From an uncultured Oscillospiraceae bacterium (lineage in GTDB: Bacteria > Bacillota > Clostridia > Oscillospirales > Oscillospiraceae), in assembly GCA_910588135.1 (NCBI GenBank), contig CAJUOT010000004.1, positions 1 through 64,000 on the forward strand: a stretch of 64,000 nucleotides of DNA. The letters are read 5' to 3'. Positions 1 to 7,595 of the stretch are shown piece after piece (within the stretch, counting starts at the first letter, position 1; every line of letters starts with the position of its first letter). The position numbers were made by a program, and so were the translations under genes. A model generated the notes under the pieces. That model saw nothing but the letters and a program-made list of their open reading frames with translations, did no database searches and had not been told where the DNA came from.

Positions 1-93
1 TATAGAGATTTCCAGCCATAGCTTCCCCCTTGATTTCCGGCCGCGCCTCTGGTATGCTGAAAGCGCAGAGTTGCATTCCTTTCCTCTGTCTGC

Positions 94-134
94 CCTGTCA
101 GGTGTTCGCAGCACCTGATGGGGCCTCTTTTTAT
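94..134 (+). terminator. Hairpin terminator near window edge
   Basis: A 12-bp stem (two G-T wobbles) with a 7-base loop is followed by a run of T (TCTTTTTAT). It would end a plus-strand transcript entering from the left, whose gene is outside the window. Confidence 0.6.
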
Positions 135-233
135 GCCCACCGCTCCGCGCGCAGCCCAGCCTGCTCCGCCAACGCCCAGACACCGCAGCCGCCTGGGCGG
201 TAAACTCGCCATTCTCTCTTTGGCTTGGCCGTC

Positions 234-443
234 TCACTTCTCGCCGCATTCGTCATTCATGGCGAAACCATTTTGGCGGTATTTTTGAAGGCTCCCTTGT
301 TCATTGCTGCCGGTTTTTCTTTTATCTTTGCCTGGGGCGCTTTTGATGCCGCGTTTTCCTTTTATCCTGGAGACAATTCGTGGCCAGATGCCCCAACCGG
401 CAAAAGTGCCCACTAAACAACCAGCCAATAAATCCAACCGCAC
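234..443 (-). CDS. Small membrane protein, 69 aa
   Basis: I chose a GTG start because a very strong Shine-Dalgarno (AAAGGAGGGGG) sits 3 bases upstream; an earlier TTG in the same frame has no such site. The protein opens with one hydrophobic segment at about residues 4-22 (LLAGCLVGTFAGW), then a basic tail rich in Lys/Arg and Gly. It lies 25 bases downstream of the broken Cro-like gene on the same strand and probably shares its transcript. Function not recognised; one-helix basic proteins of this kind are common in prophages and integrative elements. Confidence 0.5.
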   Translation of the reverse strand: MRLDLLAGCLVGTFAGWGIWPRIVSRIKGKRGIKSAPGKDKRKTGSNEQGSLQKYRQNGFAMNDECGEK

Positions 444-468
444 TTTACCCCCTCCTTTGCTTAATAGG

Positions 469-670
469 TTAAACAATGTTCTTAAAAAAAATGCTGTCTA
501 CGCTCGTACTGAGGGCATGAGCAATTTTGACCAGCGTCTTCGTCGTAGTCTCCTTATTGGCCCCGTTCTCTATGGCAGAAATTGTTCCGCAGCTAACACC
601 ACTTTTTTTCCGCCAATTCGTCTTGAGCCATCTTCAGCGCCTCCCGGAACTCTCGGACACGGTACTCCAG
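469..670 (-). pseudogene. Cro/CI-like XRE regulator with a one-base frameshift
   Basis: Read with one base removed from a run of seven A (coding strand, about 602-608), this gives a 66-aa XRE protein. It starts EYRVREFREALKMAQDELAEK, continues SGVSCGTISAIENG through the recognition helix and ends DSIFFKNIV. With the A7 run as given, the frame shifts and stops almost at once. The start looks like CTG at 670, seven bases after AGGAGGG; no ATG is in frame. The length (202 nt = 3 x 67 + 1) confirms the single extra base. It faces the intact repressor at 837 across a shared control region. A decayed gene, slippage-dependent expression or a sequencing error are all possible. Confidence 0.75.
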
Positions 671-711
671 CTTCGATCCCTCCTCTCGTTCATTTAATCA
701 ATTACACGCTT

Positions 712-740
712 ATGATACATCATCACTTCGACCCTATCAA
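712..740 (-). promoter_or_regulatory. SigmaA-type promoter for the minus-strand regulator
   Basis: TTGATA (740-735) and TATCAT (717-712) are separated by 17 bases, about 40 bases upstream of the regulator's probable CTG start. Confidence 0.6.
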
Positions 741-744
741 GAGG

Positions 745-756
745 TTTTTCGAAAAA
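745..756. promoter_or_regulatory. 12-bp palindrome between divergent promoters
   Basis: TTTTTCGAAAAA is a perfect palindrome lying between the two divergent promoters. It is a candidate operator for the repressor at 837; this is positional inference only. Confidence 0.35.
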
Positions 757-780
757 TGTTTAAAGGATTTAACATCGCTA

Positions 781-809
781 TTGACAGGGTGTGCGTCAAA
801 GCGTACAAT
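781..809 (+). promoter_or_regulatory. Near-consensus promoter of the LexA/CI-type repressor
   Basis: TTGACA (781-786) and TACAAT (804-809) have a 17-base spacer, 27 bases before the repressor start codon. Confidence 0.8.
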
Positions 810-836
810 AAATTAAACGCAGAAGGGAGGGAGCTC

Positions 837-1505
837 ATGACACTCGGAGCACTGATTGCGGACTACCGGCAGGAAAATCATTTATCACAGCGCCAATTTG
901 CAGCTGCTTGTGGTCTTTCCAACGGTTATATCTCCATGCTCGAAAGGGGGATTAACCCCAACACAAACCAGCCCATTATCCCCACATTGCCAGCATTGAA
1001 GAAGCTTGCGGATTGTATGGGCACTACAGTTGAGGGCATTTTATCGCGCGTTGATGATATGCCCGTCAGCCTAACAGCAGACGATCCGCCGCCCCTCCAC
1101 TCCAACATCATCCCCATGCCCAGCACCTACAAAGTCCCGCTCGTGGGCACCATCGCCTGCGGCCAGCCCATCCTGGCCGTGGAGAGCGCAGACGAACTGG
1201 TGGATGTCCCGGAGTACGTCCGAGCGGATTTCGCCCTGCGGTGCAAAGGGGACAGTATGATCAACGCTCGAATTTTTGACGGCGACATCGTCTATATCCA
1301 CAGCCAGCCGGAGGTGGAAAGCGGGCAGATCGCAGCCGTCCGCATCGGCGAGGAGGCCACGCTGAAAAAGGTGTATTACACCGGCAGCCGCCTAGTTCTG
1401 CGCGCCGCCAATCCGCTCTATGAAGATATGGAATACGACGGGCCGGCATTGGAGGAGGTCGAAATCCTGGGGAAGGCCGTGGCGTTTACCAGCGTAATTC
1501 GATAA
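837..1505 (+). CDS. LexA/CI-type repressor: XRE HTH plus S24 self-cleaving peptidase
   Basis: 222 aa. The start is the ATG after GAAGGGAGG; an upstream extension in the same frame would run through the promoter. An XRE helix-turn-helix covers about residues 8-65 (SQRQFAAACGLSNGYISMLE). A peptidase S24 domain covers about 98-222, with a Cys108-Gly109 cleavage site in TIACGQP, the Ser140 nucleophile in KGDSM and a Lys at 177/178 (ATLKK). Repressors of this build keep a prophage or integrative element silent and inactivate themselves on RecA-dependent DNA-damage signalling. It faces the broken Cro-like gene, the usual layout of a lysogeny switch. The fold is confident; its targets are inferred from context. 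Confidence 0.92.
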   Translation: MTLGALIADYRQENHLSQRQFAAACGLSNGYISMLERGINPNTNQPIIPTLPALKKLADCMGTTVEGILSRVDDMPVSLTADDPPPLHSNIIPMPSTYKVPLVGTIACGQPILAVESADELVDVPEYVRADFALRCKGDSMINARIFDGDIVYIHSQPEVESGQIAAVRIGEEATLKKVYYTGSRLVLRAANPLYEDMEYDGPALEEVEILGKAVAFTSVIR

Positions 1506-1560
1506 TGTCAGCGTCCATATCCGCCGGAGGGCGTGAAAAATAGAGAGGAGAGATTGAATT

Positions 1561-2298
1561 ATGGCATTGATTACCTGTCCAGAGTGTGGCAAAGAAATTT
1601 CCGATAAGGTAAGGACTTGCCCTCATTGCGGTTACCCCTTGACCAACGACACACAGCCGGAACAGTCAGCACCTACCCCACAGCAAGTCGAAGTTGTTTC
1701 CGTCAAAGTCGACCCCAAAAAGTCAAAAAAGATAATCATAGGCGTAGTCACGGCAGTGGTGCTTATTGCTGTATGCGCTCTGGTTATGGTTATGGTGAAT
1801 CGGCAGAATAAGGCCGCTACGCGAGCTGAGTACATCGAAAATTTGACGCTGGCCCGCTCTACCATGCTTGACGGCGGCGCAAAAGCCGAAAGCCTCTGTA
1901 ATCTTACAAAGTCAGTGTGGTATAATACTATTTACGAAGAATCTGATAGCAAAACTGATGCATATACAAAAAATGGTTATTCGGGAGAGTTCAATGATGA
2001 TTTCAACACATCATTATCGAACCTCTACAGTGATTCCAGCACCAAAAATACGGTCGCAAAAATTAAAGACAACCAAAAAGAAGTCGCTAAAATTATGCGT
2101 GATCTACAAAATCCTCCTGACGATTTAGCTTCTTGTTTTACCACGGTTGAGGCCATGTATGATGTATATTCCGATTTTACCAGTCTTGCGATTTCCCCAT
2201 CTGGAAATCTGCGGTCGTACTCAGACAATTTTAGCGCCTATGATAATGATTTTATGAGGCTCTACGATAAGCTTGACACCCAAATTCCGGGCAAATAA
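1561..2298 (+). CDS. Zinc-ribbon membrane protein, 245 aa
   Basis: The N-terminus is a four-cysteine zinc ribbon (CPEC at 6-9, CPHC at 20-23). A Pro/Gln-rich linker follows, then a single transmembrane helix at about 58-79 (IIIGVVTAVVLIAVCALVMV), and a roughly 165-residue outer domain rich in Asp, Ser, Asn and Tyr. An RBS (GAGAGGAGAG) precedes the ATG. The predicted topology is a cytoplasmic ribbon with an extracellular C-terminal domain. Such proteins are common in Firmicutes genomes and mobile elements but lack a defined activity. It follows the repressor by 55 bases and may share its transcript. Confidence 0.8.
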   Translation: MALITCPECGKEISDKVRTCPHCGYPLTNDTQPEQSAPTPQQVEVVSVKVDPKKSKKIIIGVVTAVVLIAVCALVMVMVNRQNKAATRAEYIENLTLARSTMLDGGAKAESLCNLTKSVWYNTIYEESDSKTDAYTKNGYSGEFNDDFNTSLSNLYSDSSTKNTVAKIKDNQKEVAKIMRDLQNPPDDLASCFTTVEAMYDVYSDFTSLAISPSGNLRSYSDNFSAYDNDFMRLYDKLDTQIPGK

Positions 2299-2423
2299 GT
2301 GGTCTTACCCGAGCAAGATTCAGGGGAACGATGAGAGGGTGCGCCCGAATCGGACACCGCACAAAATAGGCCCGCCCAAGCGGACGAGGCTTGACAACCG
2401 ATTATCTCCAAGGAGGACTTTAC

Positions 2424-2732
2424 ATGAACAACGAAGAAAATATTTTGGCAATGCTGGTAGAAATCAAAGCAACCCAAGAAAAACAGGGTCAGACCCTAGA
2501 AGAACACAGCAAGATGTTTGAAAAAATGCAAGACGACATCACCGCCATCAAAATCTACCTGGACTATGATGTGGACAAACGGTTTGACGCGGTGAAGGAG
2601 GGTATCGACGCCATCCTGGCCCAGCTGACACCCAGGCGCAAGGTGGAGGAAATGGACGCGGATATTGTCGTGTTGAAAACCGCCGTCAAAATGCTCACCC
2701 AGGAAGTGGCGGAACTGGAAAAAGCCCAATGA
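2424..2732 (+). CDS. Small coiled-coil protein, 102 aa
   Basis: The start is the ATG seven bases after AGGAGG; an upstream in-frame extension of 11 codons has no RBS. The sequence is almost entirely heptad-like (LVEIKATQEKQGQTLEEHSK and similar, then MDADIVVLKTAVKMLTQEVAELE), so it should form a long coiled coil. No catalytic motif. Its stop overlaps the start of the next gene by four bases (ATGA), so the two are translationally coupled. Confidence 0.75.
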   Translation: MNNEENILAMLVEIKATQEKQGQTLEEHSKMFEKMQDDITAIKIYLDYDVDKRFDAVKEGIDAILAQLTPRRKVEEMDADIVVLKTAVKMLTQEVAELEKAQ

Positions 2733-2890
2733 CCACCACCATAATGGACGAGTACATACTTCCCGTACTCACCCGCTACATCGACCAGTACCGATGGAGC
2801 TTCTGCATGGCCGCCCGGCTGATCAACCGGTACTATGGGACGGAGTATACCCAGAAGCAGTTGAAGCAGCTGTACAAGCGGAATCAATAA
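2729..2890 (+). CDS. Hypothetical protein, 53 aa
   Basis: This short frame begins at the ATGA overlap with the coiled-coil gene and runs to TAA just before a hairpin. It is a compact, aromatic-rich protein (YIDQYRWSF, RLINRYYGTEY) ending in a basic helix (KQLKQLYKRNQ). The coupling to the upstream gene is the main evidence that it is translated. Function unknown. Confidence 0.65.
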   Translation: MTTTIMDEYILPVLTRYIDQYRWSFCMAARLINRYYGTEYTQKQLKQLYKRNQ

Positions 2891-2895
2891 ATATC

Positions 2896-2926
2896 CCTGC
2901 CCCGGTACTCACCGTACCGGGGCAGG
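2896..2926 (+). terminator. Perfect 13-bp hairpin after the small operon
   Basis: CCTGCCCCGGTAC and GTACCGGGGCAGG flank a 5-base loop, six bases after the 53-aa gene. The T run is poor (TTTG), so it may act as a weak terminator or 3' stabiliser. Confidence 0.6.
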
Positions 2927-2927
2927 T

Positions 2928-3134
2928 TTGAAACATGACGTGTCCGCCGTGCCCCCGAACAAACACCGCATCGAATCCCCCGCTGCCCGGCGCGCCGCGC
3001 TGTATATCCGCGTCTCCACCGAAGAGCAGGCCATGCACGGTCTCTCCCTCGCCGCCCAGCTGAAGGCCGCCCAGGAAGAGGCTGCGAAACACCCGGTCGA
3101 TCCACAGGGCCAGGAGGTTGCGGAGCAGTCCTGA
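2928..3134 (+). pseudogene. Remnant of a large serine recombinase (N-terminal stump)
   Basis: The frame contains AALYIRVSTEEQAMHGLSLAAQ, the beginning of a large serine recombinase with the Y-x-R-x-S catalytic motif. After about 22 conserved residues the sequence becomes unrelated and stops, leaving 68 codons instead of about 500. Almost all of the catalytic domain, the recombinase domain and the zinc ribbon are missing. This looks like a deletion scar of the integrase that once belonged to the 1-3.3 kb element. Confidence 0.7.
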
Positions 3135-3159
3135 TTTAAACAACTTTAGGAGGTCAACG

Positions 3160-3333
3160 ATGGTGCCGCCCTATTCCGGCTTGATCGTCGAGTATGAGCC
3201 GTACCTGTCCTTCAACCCGGACGGCTCCTGCAACGGAATCAAGGGCACACAGCCGGATCTGGTCCCGGAGGAGGGGCAGTCCGCCCTGGACGCCTGCCTG
3301 GCCGCAATCCACGCGGAAAAAACAGACAAATGA
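3160..3333 (+). CDS. Hypothetical protein, 57 aa
   Basis: The ATG follows TAGGAGG by six bases, a good RBS, and the frame runs 57 codons. The protein is acidic (YEPYLSFNPDGSCNG, PDLVPEEGQSALDACLAAI). It follows the recombinase stump closely. Not recognised; probably a passenger of the decayed element. Confidence 0.55.
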   Translation: MVPPYSGLIVEYEPYLSFNPDGSCNGIKGTQPDLVPEEGQSALDACLAAIHAEKTDK

Positions 3334-3786
3334 TAAATGAGCCTGTATATATCTGCGGCAGCTGAATGCTGCCGGAATAAGACCACAATCCCATATCTGA
3401 GAAGGATACCCTGCACGGAATAAAATCTGCGCGGGGCGTCTTTCATAACTCAATGCAAACTAATGAACCGGCCCCGAGGCCCATTGTGAGCGGATGTGGA
3501 AACGGATGCATTGCCTGACAAACAGATTTGCAGAAAATTTACAAGCTCCCAAGGTTGGAAACCCTTGATCCGAGCGGGTTTGAGGGCTGTTGAATAATCA
3601 AAAGTTTGCAAAGGCGATTGCAAATTGCCCCAAAATCGAGAAACGAGGCCATAAGGCAAAAAACAAGTTGAAAAAGTTACTATTTTAAAGAAAGAAGCGC
3701 TCAAACCGTTAGGTTCAAGCGCCAAATCTTGTCTCTTGCTGGTAAAAAAGATCCCGTCCCGTTAGAGCCGCAAGCGCCAGCGAGCC
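3334..3786. other. Non-coding gap
   Basis: About 450 bases, more AT-rich than the surroundings, without a convincing gene on either strand. The only long frame (minus, 3450-3725) starts with TTG, has no RBS and shows no domain. An imperfect hairpin lies at 3697-3722. This is the likely junction between the two mobile elements. Confidence 0.5.
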
Positions 3787-3861
3787 GCCGCGAGTGCGGC
3801 GTACAAGCGTTTTGCCGCAAGGCAAAACCTTGTCGCAGGGGCAATTCACTTGCCCTGAGTA
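3787..3861 (+). repeat. Three-hairpin structured element, copy E1
   Basis: Three hairpins in a row: GCCGC-GAGT-GCGGC, then GTTTTGCC-GCAA-GGCAAAAC, then GGGCAA-TTCAC-TTGCCC. A second copy at 23857-23924 keeps the loops and linkers while the stems change on both sides (first stem GGCGC/GCGCC, third stem GGCGGAA/TTCCGCC). The paired changes indicate that the folded form is maintained. It lies just beyond the 3' end of the recombinase gene. Confidence 0.7.
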
Positions 3862-3863
3862 TG

Positions 3864-5399
3864 TCAAATAAATTGAAGGTTTGGAATGAAAACAGGAAGG
3901 ACAGGGCAAATGCCCTGTCCTTCCTGTTTCAGTGGTGGCCCATTACCTACCATATCCGAACTATTCACATCATCAAGGGAAATCGTCTTTGTACCGTCTT
4001 TATAGTTGAAGGTCAACACGATTTTATCATCGTACACGAACACGGCGTTCACAAAACAATCAATGAGCCGTTGCCGCTTGGCTTCATCGTGTATATCGGT
4101 CTTTTTGTACTGGTCAAGGAAAAATGTGATTTGCTCACGGGACAAGGCCGGGTTTTTGATTTGCTCCAAAATCATTTGCTGTTCAAGGCGGGTTTTCTGT
4201 TCCTCCAACTCTGCAAGCCGCTGTTTCGTGGAAGGGGTAATAATGCCCATCTGGATAGCGTTCAGCATATTTTCAATGCCCTTTTCCGCCTCCTTCAACT
4301 GCTTTTTCAAAAGCCGAAGGTCAAAGCTCTCCTGCCCCTGCATGGCTAAAAGCCTGTCCGTGATTTGCTCCATCAGGGGCTTGTTCATCACAAGGGCCAT
4401 TGTCTGCTCCACCACAAGATTTTCTATCCATTCCTTCTTGACGGCCTTTTTGTGGCACCCGGCCTTTTTCTTTGCGCTGGCACATTTATAATAGCGGTAA
4501 ACCTTCCCGCCTGTCCCTGTGCCGCTCTCCCCAAACATGATTTTACCGCACTCGCCGCAAAACAGTTTCGTTGTCAAAAGATAGCTTTCCTTGGCCTTGG
4601 CGGTAGCCGGGGCCTGTTTATTTTTTGCCATCCTCGCTTGCACCCGGTTAAAGGTATCTTCATCCACCAGGGCCGGAACCCCACCGGGGATAACCACATC
4701 TTGATATTTGAACTCGCCCATGTACTTTCGATTCTGCAACAGGGTGTTAAAGCTGGGGTATGCGAATTTGTAGCCCCGTGACGTTTTCAGCCCCCGGCTG
4801 TTCAGATCGTCTACAATGGCCCGGACGGTTTCACCCTCGGCGTACCGCTTGAAAATCTCCTGGACGATTGGGGCCGTTGCCGGGTCGATTTCCAGCCGCT
4901 TATCCTCCCCCAGCTTGAACCCCAAAGGAATACGCCCGCCATTGTTGCGGCCCTTCAAAGCGTTGTCCTTTTGGCCCCGGTGTATCTTCTCGGATAACTC
5001 GGCGCTATAGTATTCGGCCATGCCCTCCAGCATGGATTCCAAAATGATACCTTCCGGCCCCTCGGTGATATGCTCCGTTGCGGACACCACCCGGACGCCG
5101 TTCTTTTTCAGAATGTTCTTATAGTGGGCGCTGTCGTAGCGGTTCCGGGCAAACCTATCCAGCTTCCAGACAAGAACCGTATCAAATAAATGTCTGCCGC
5201 TGTCCCTAATCATCCGCTGGAAATCAAGCCGTTTGTCCGTATCTTTGGAAGCAGATAGCGCCCGGTCAATGTAGCTGTCAATTACCCTGATTCCGTTCTT
5301 GTCGGCGTACTCCCGGCACTCCCGAAGCTGGCCCTCTATGGATTCCTCCCGCTGGCGGTCTGACGAAAACCGCGCATAAATCACGGCGTTAGCGTTCAT
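3864..5399 (-). CDS. Large serine recombinase (site-specific integrase)
   Basis: 511 aa. The N-terminal resolvase domain (about 4-150) has Ser12 in YARFSSDRQ and the VLVWKLDRFARNRYD helix. A recombinase domain follows (about 160-265, GRIPLGFKL, TVRAIVDDLNSRG), then a zinc ribbon (CGECGKIMFG, YYKC, GCHKK) and a coiled coil (about 365-410). These are the parts of phage/transposon integrases that recombine attP with attB through a phosphoserine link. The ATG overlaps the stop of the upstream XRE gene (ATGA), so the pair is one operon. The last roughly 20 residues are encoded by a large perfect palindrome and differ from usual C-termini, so the original 3' end may have been altered. Likely the integrase of the 3.8-11.1 kb element. 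Confidence 0.95.
   Translation of the reverse strand: MNANAVIYARFSSDRQREESIEGQLRECREYADKNGIRVIDSYIDRALSASKDTDKRLDFQRMIRDSGRHLFDTVLVWKLDRFARNRYDSAHYKNILKKNGVRVVSATEHITEGPEGIILESMLEGMAEYYSAELSEKIHRGQKDNALKGRNNGGRIPLGFKLGEDKRLEIDPATAPIVQEIFKRYAEGETVRAIVDDLNSRGLKTSRGYKFAYPSFNTLLQNRKYMGEFKYQDVVIPGGVPALVDEDTFNRVQARMAKNKQAPATAKAKESYLLTTKLFCGECGKIMFGESGTGTGGKVYRYYKCASAKKKAGCHKKAVKKEWIENLVVEQTMALVMNKPLMEQITDRLLAMQGQESFDLRLLKKQLKEAEKGIENMLNAIQMGIITPSTKQRLAELEEQKTRLEQQMILEQIKNPALSREQITFFLDQYKKTDIHDEAKRQRLIDCFVNAVFVYDDKIVLTFNYKDGTKTISLDDVNSSDMVGNGPPLKQEGQGICPVLPVFIPNLQFI
3890..3929 (-). terminator. 19-bp perfect hairpin inside the recombinase 3' end
   Basis: AAACAGGAAGGACAGGGCA pairs exactly with its complement across two bases. 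On the minus strand it is followed by TTTTCATT. It resembles a terminator but lies before the recombinase stop codon. Confidence 0.7.
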
Positions 5400-5752
5400 C
5401 GTTTCGATTCCTCCATCATCTTAAATAAGGTGTCTTTCAACTTGCCATTGAAAGGAGATTCCGGGTCAAAGCACATCTCTATAAACTCCCTCATGTCCTC
5501 GCTGGTATATTTCAGACGGGGCTTGCACTCAAACAATTTCCCTTCCGGCTGGTCAGTCCGGCAACAAAGATAATCCATAGAAATATCAAAATATTCGGCC
5601 ATATGTAGCAGTATTTTGAGGGAAGGGGCCGTTTTCCCCGCCTCGGTCTTGGCAATGGTGGCTTGGTTGCTTTCACAGATTTTTGCAAGTTCAACTTGTG
5701 ACAGGCGGTTAGCTTCCCGCACTTCCTTGATACGTTTTCCAATTTCGCTCAT
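5396..5752 (-). CDS. XRE-family regulator of the recombinase operon, 118 aa
   Basis: The helix-turn-helix occupies about residues 7-62 (SQVELAKICESNQATIAKTE, then LKILLHMAEYFDISMDYL). A C-terminal stretch of about 50 residues probably mediates dimerisation. The RBS is GAAAGGGGAG. It is translationally coupled to the recombinase and sits behind a near-consensus promoter, so it probably represses its own operon and hence excision. That role is inferred from position. Confidence 0.88.
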   Translation of the reverse strand: MSEIGKRIKEVREANRLSQVELAKICESNQATIAKTEAGKTAPSLKILLHMAEYFDISMDYLCCRTDQPEGKLFECKPRLKYTSEDMREFIEMCFDPESPFNGKLKDTLFKMMEESKR

Positions 5753-5776
5753 AATGAACTCCCCTTTCTATATTCT

Positions 5777-5805
5777 ATTATAGCATATATAGGAAAAATA
5801 GTCAA
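5777..5805 (-). promoter_or_regulatory. Promoter of the XRE-recombinase operon
   Basis: TTGACT (5805-5800) and TATAAT (5782-5777) with a 17-base spacer, 25 bases before the regulator's start. Confidence 0.8.
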
Positions 5806-6117
5806 TATCTAAACAGAATATTTTGAAATTCCATTATAAACAAAGATGCCCCTGCAAGCCCCATAAAGGGCCGCAGGAGCAACAAAACCCCAGGGCAGAC
5901 AGTAACCCCCGTCCCATGCCCCGCAGGGCATACAAGCGAGGCAATCCCCACGGGGACATCTTCCCAGGGCTTTGACAACCCATCGGCGGGGGGATTGCAC
6001 CGAGCGGACACACCTTTGGCCCCGCCTTGTGCCAGGGGCGCGATAACCGCCCGCCTGTCCTTTCGTGGCGGGCCACCCACGGGCCGATAAGCACACACCT
6101 ACTTTAATCACAAAAAG
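5806..6117. other. GC-rich non-coding gap of the mobile element
   Basis: Several overlapping frames exist but none has an RBS or recognisable domain. The stretch contains a small inverted repeat (ATGCCC-CGCA-GGGCAT) and other G/C hairpins. A transfer origin could lie here or in the 7.25-7.6 kb gap; I cannot show it. Confidence 0.4.
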
Positions 6118-6150
6118 CGCCCCCGCCATTTCGTTTTGAAACGGCGGGGG
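6112..6150 (-). terminator. Terminator of the SLH protein gene
   Basis: CCCCCGCC/GGCGGGGG with a 15-base inner segment, followed on the minus strand by GCTTTTTG, eight bases after the stop codon. Confidence 0.8.
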
Positions 6151-6157
6151 TAAAATG

Positions 6158-7246
6158 TTATTTTTTATAGGCCCGATAAAGGAATGTTACAATTTCTCCC
6201 CGATTGCAAACCCTGTCCGGGGCAAAGGTTTCATTGCCGCCGTAGCCGTTCGTAACACCCTTTTCTACTGCCCAGCTCACGGCCTCGGCATAATCCGTGC
6301 CTTTATCCACATCAGTGAAGCTGCTGGCCTTTTCCGCTTTGGGCTTATCAAAGGCTTGCCAAATGTAATTGACGGCGGTTGCGCGGGTGCATGGTGTGTT
6401 TTCCTTAAAGTCCCCGTCAATCATGCCCTTCTCATAGGCCCAGTTGATTGCGTCCTGATAGGAGACCGCCACGCTGACGGGGGATTTGGTGGTGCTCGGC
6501 TTGCCAGCCGCCCGGTACAAAAACGTAAGTATCTGGGCCTCTGTGCAGTCTATGCTCGGGGCAAACTTATCATTGCTCCCATAGCCATTCGTTATCCCTT
6601 TATGCACCGCCCAGGCCACCGGCGCGGCGTAGAAAGCCGTGGGTGCCACATCGGAAAACGCGGGGACGGTGCTGGGCGCCCCGTTCTTGTCGGCAAACAC
6701 GATGTTGATCGCGCTATCAGGGTCAAATTCGTCTGCCGTTCCCCGCCAGCAGACCAGATAGTTGGCCCCGGGAAAGAATTCCTCAATGAGCTCTTTGCCG
6801 ACCAGCTCACCATCCTCATTGGCGCTAATCCAATAATTCGCAATACTGATGGGGGTATAGGTCGTAACGCCATCGGACGATTTTCCGCTCTCGGTGAGAT
6901 AGTACGCATCTATTGAGAATTTCTCGCCCTTCTTCAGATGGAAATCCAATTTGACATCTTCATTGACGAGGTAAGTCCAGAAGCCGCTAAAGCCGCCCTC
7001 CGAGTTGGTGATGTACCCAACGGCGTACTGAAATTCGTCCTCCGGCTCCACTGGGTCGTTTCGATGGTGTTCCTGATTCCATTTTTCCGTTGAACTCTTC
7101 ATGTCGTCATATCGGTCGGTGGATATGGCATCAAAGGAAATGCCCGCGTCCGTCACGGACACGGTGCCCCCTGCGGCAAACGCGGGGACGGCCAGCCCCA
7201 GGCAGAGCGCCAGGGCAAGCGCCAGGGAAAACAGTTTTTTCTTCAT
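6158..7246 (-). CDS. Secreted protein with three SLH (S-layer homology) repeats
   Basis: 362 aa. The signal peptide is clear (MKKKLFSLALALALCLG, cleavage after AFA). A unique domain of about 170 residues follows. Three SLH modules then run to the C-terminus (PVAWAVHKGITNGYG, DAINWAYEKGMIDGD, AVSWAVEKGVTNGYG, each followed by a FLYRA or IWQAF motif). SLH modules bind pyruvylated secondary cell-wall polymers, so the protein should sit on the cell surface. The RBS (GAAGGAGAG) is strong. As cargo of the mobile element it may alter surface properties or adhesion; the unique domain is not recognised. Confidence 0.9.
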   Translation of the reverse strand: MKKKLFSLALALALCLGLAVPAFAAGGTVSVTDAGISFDAISTDRYDDMKSSTEKWNQEHHRNDPVEPEDEFQYAVGYITNSEGGFSGFWTYLVNEDVKLDFHLKKGEKFSIDAYYLTESGKSSDGVTTYTPISIANYWISANEDGELVGKELIEEFFPGANYLVCWRGTADEFDPDSAINIVFADKNGAPSTVPAFSDVAPTAFYAAPVAWAVHKGITNGYGSNDKFAPSIDCTEAQILTFLYRAAGKPSTTKSPVSVAVSYQDAINWAYEKGMIDGDFKENTPCTRATAVNYIWQAFDKPKAEKASSFTDVDKGTDYAEAVSWAVEKGVTNGYGGNETFAPDRVCNRGEIVTFLYRAYKK

Positions 7247-7413
7247 GTCGTTCTCTCCTTCTTTTTTAGATGGTCCCTTGTCTCAATGGTACTTGCCCTG
7301 GGGGTGGTACTTCCGTTCCCGGCCCCCACTGGGCTTTCCCATCGAGGCAAACAGAAAGCGGCGCGGGATATGAAAACCCCACACCGCATAATACATACAG
7401 ACACAACGCCCCC

Positions 7414-7442
7414 TTGAAACTCGGATGATTTTCCGATATAAT
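7414..7442 (+). promoter_or_regulatory. Strong plus-strand promoter with no coding gene behind it
   Basis: TTGAAA (7414-7419) and TATAAT (7437-7442) with a 17-base spacer. The next plus-strand gene starts almost 1 kb away beyond terminator-like hairpins, so the likely product is a short RNA. Confidence 0.7.
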
Positions 7443-7448
7443 GGGGGT

Positions 7449-7534
7449 TGGCGTAGCATATTGCTATTGTGTGGGAGACGGAACCTCCCGCATAGGGGTG
7501 TAGGGTGCTGGTAACACCCTACGCCCTGCCTTTA
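7449..7534 (+). ncRNA. Predicted small RNA of the mobile element
   Basis: The transcript expected from the promoter at 7414-7442 contains a GTGGGAG/CTCCCGC hairpin and then GTAGGGTG-CTGGTAA-CACCCTAC (7500-7522), followed by a pyrimidine tract (GCCCTGCCTTTATTT). The first bases (GGCGTAG, 7450-7456) can also pair with CTACGCC (7519-7525), which would break the terminator-like stem, so two folds exclude each other. No coding frame of useful length fits. Promoter, structure and spacing support it; no family was recognised. Confidence 0.5.
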
Positions 7535-7595
7535 TTTGCCTCGGTACTCCTATTCTACACCATTTCTACAAAAGACGCAAGGAAAAAATCAATTG

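Noticed and set aside
756..836. Upstream extension of the repressor gene
   Set aside because: It would translate the promoter boxes at 781-809; the ATG at 837 has a good RBS.
3450..3725. 91-codon minus-strand frame beside the recombinase
   Set aside because: TTG start without RBS, no domain, unrelated to neighbours; treated as non-coding.
5802..6129. Overlapping 86-106 codon minus-strand frames upstream of the XRE-recombinase operon
   Set aside because: Low-complexity Gly/Pro/Arg composition, no RBS, three frames open at once.
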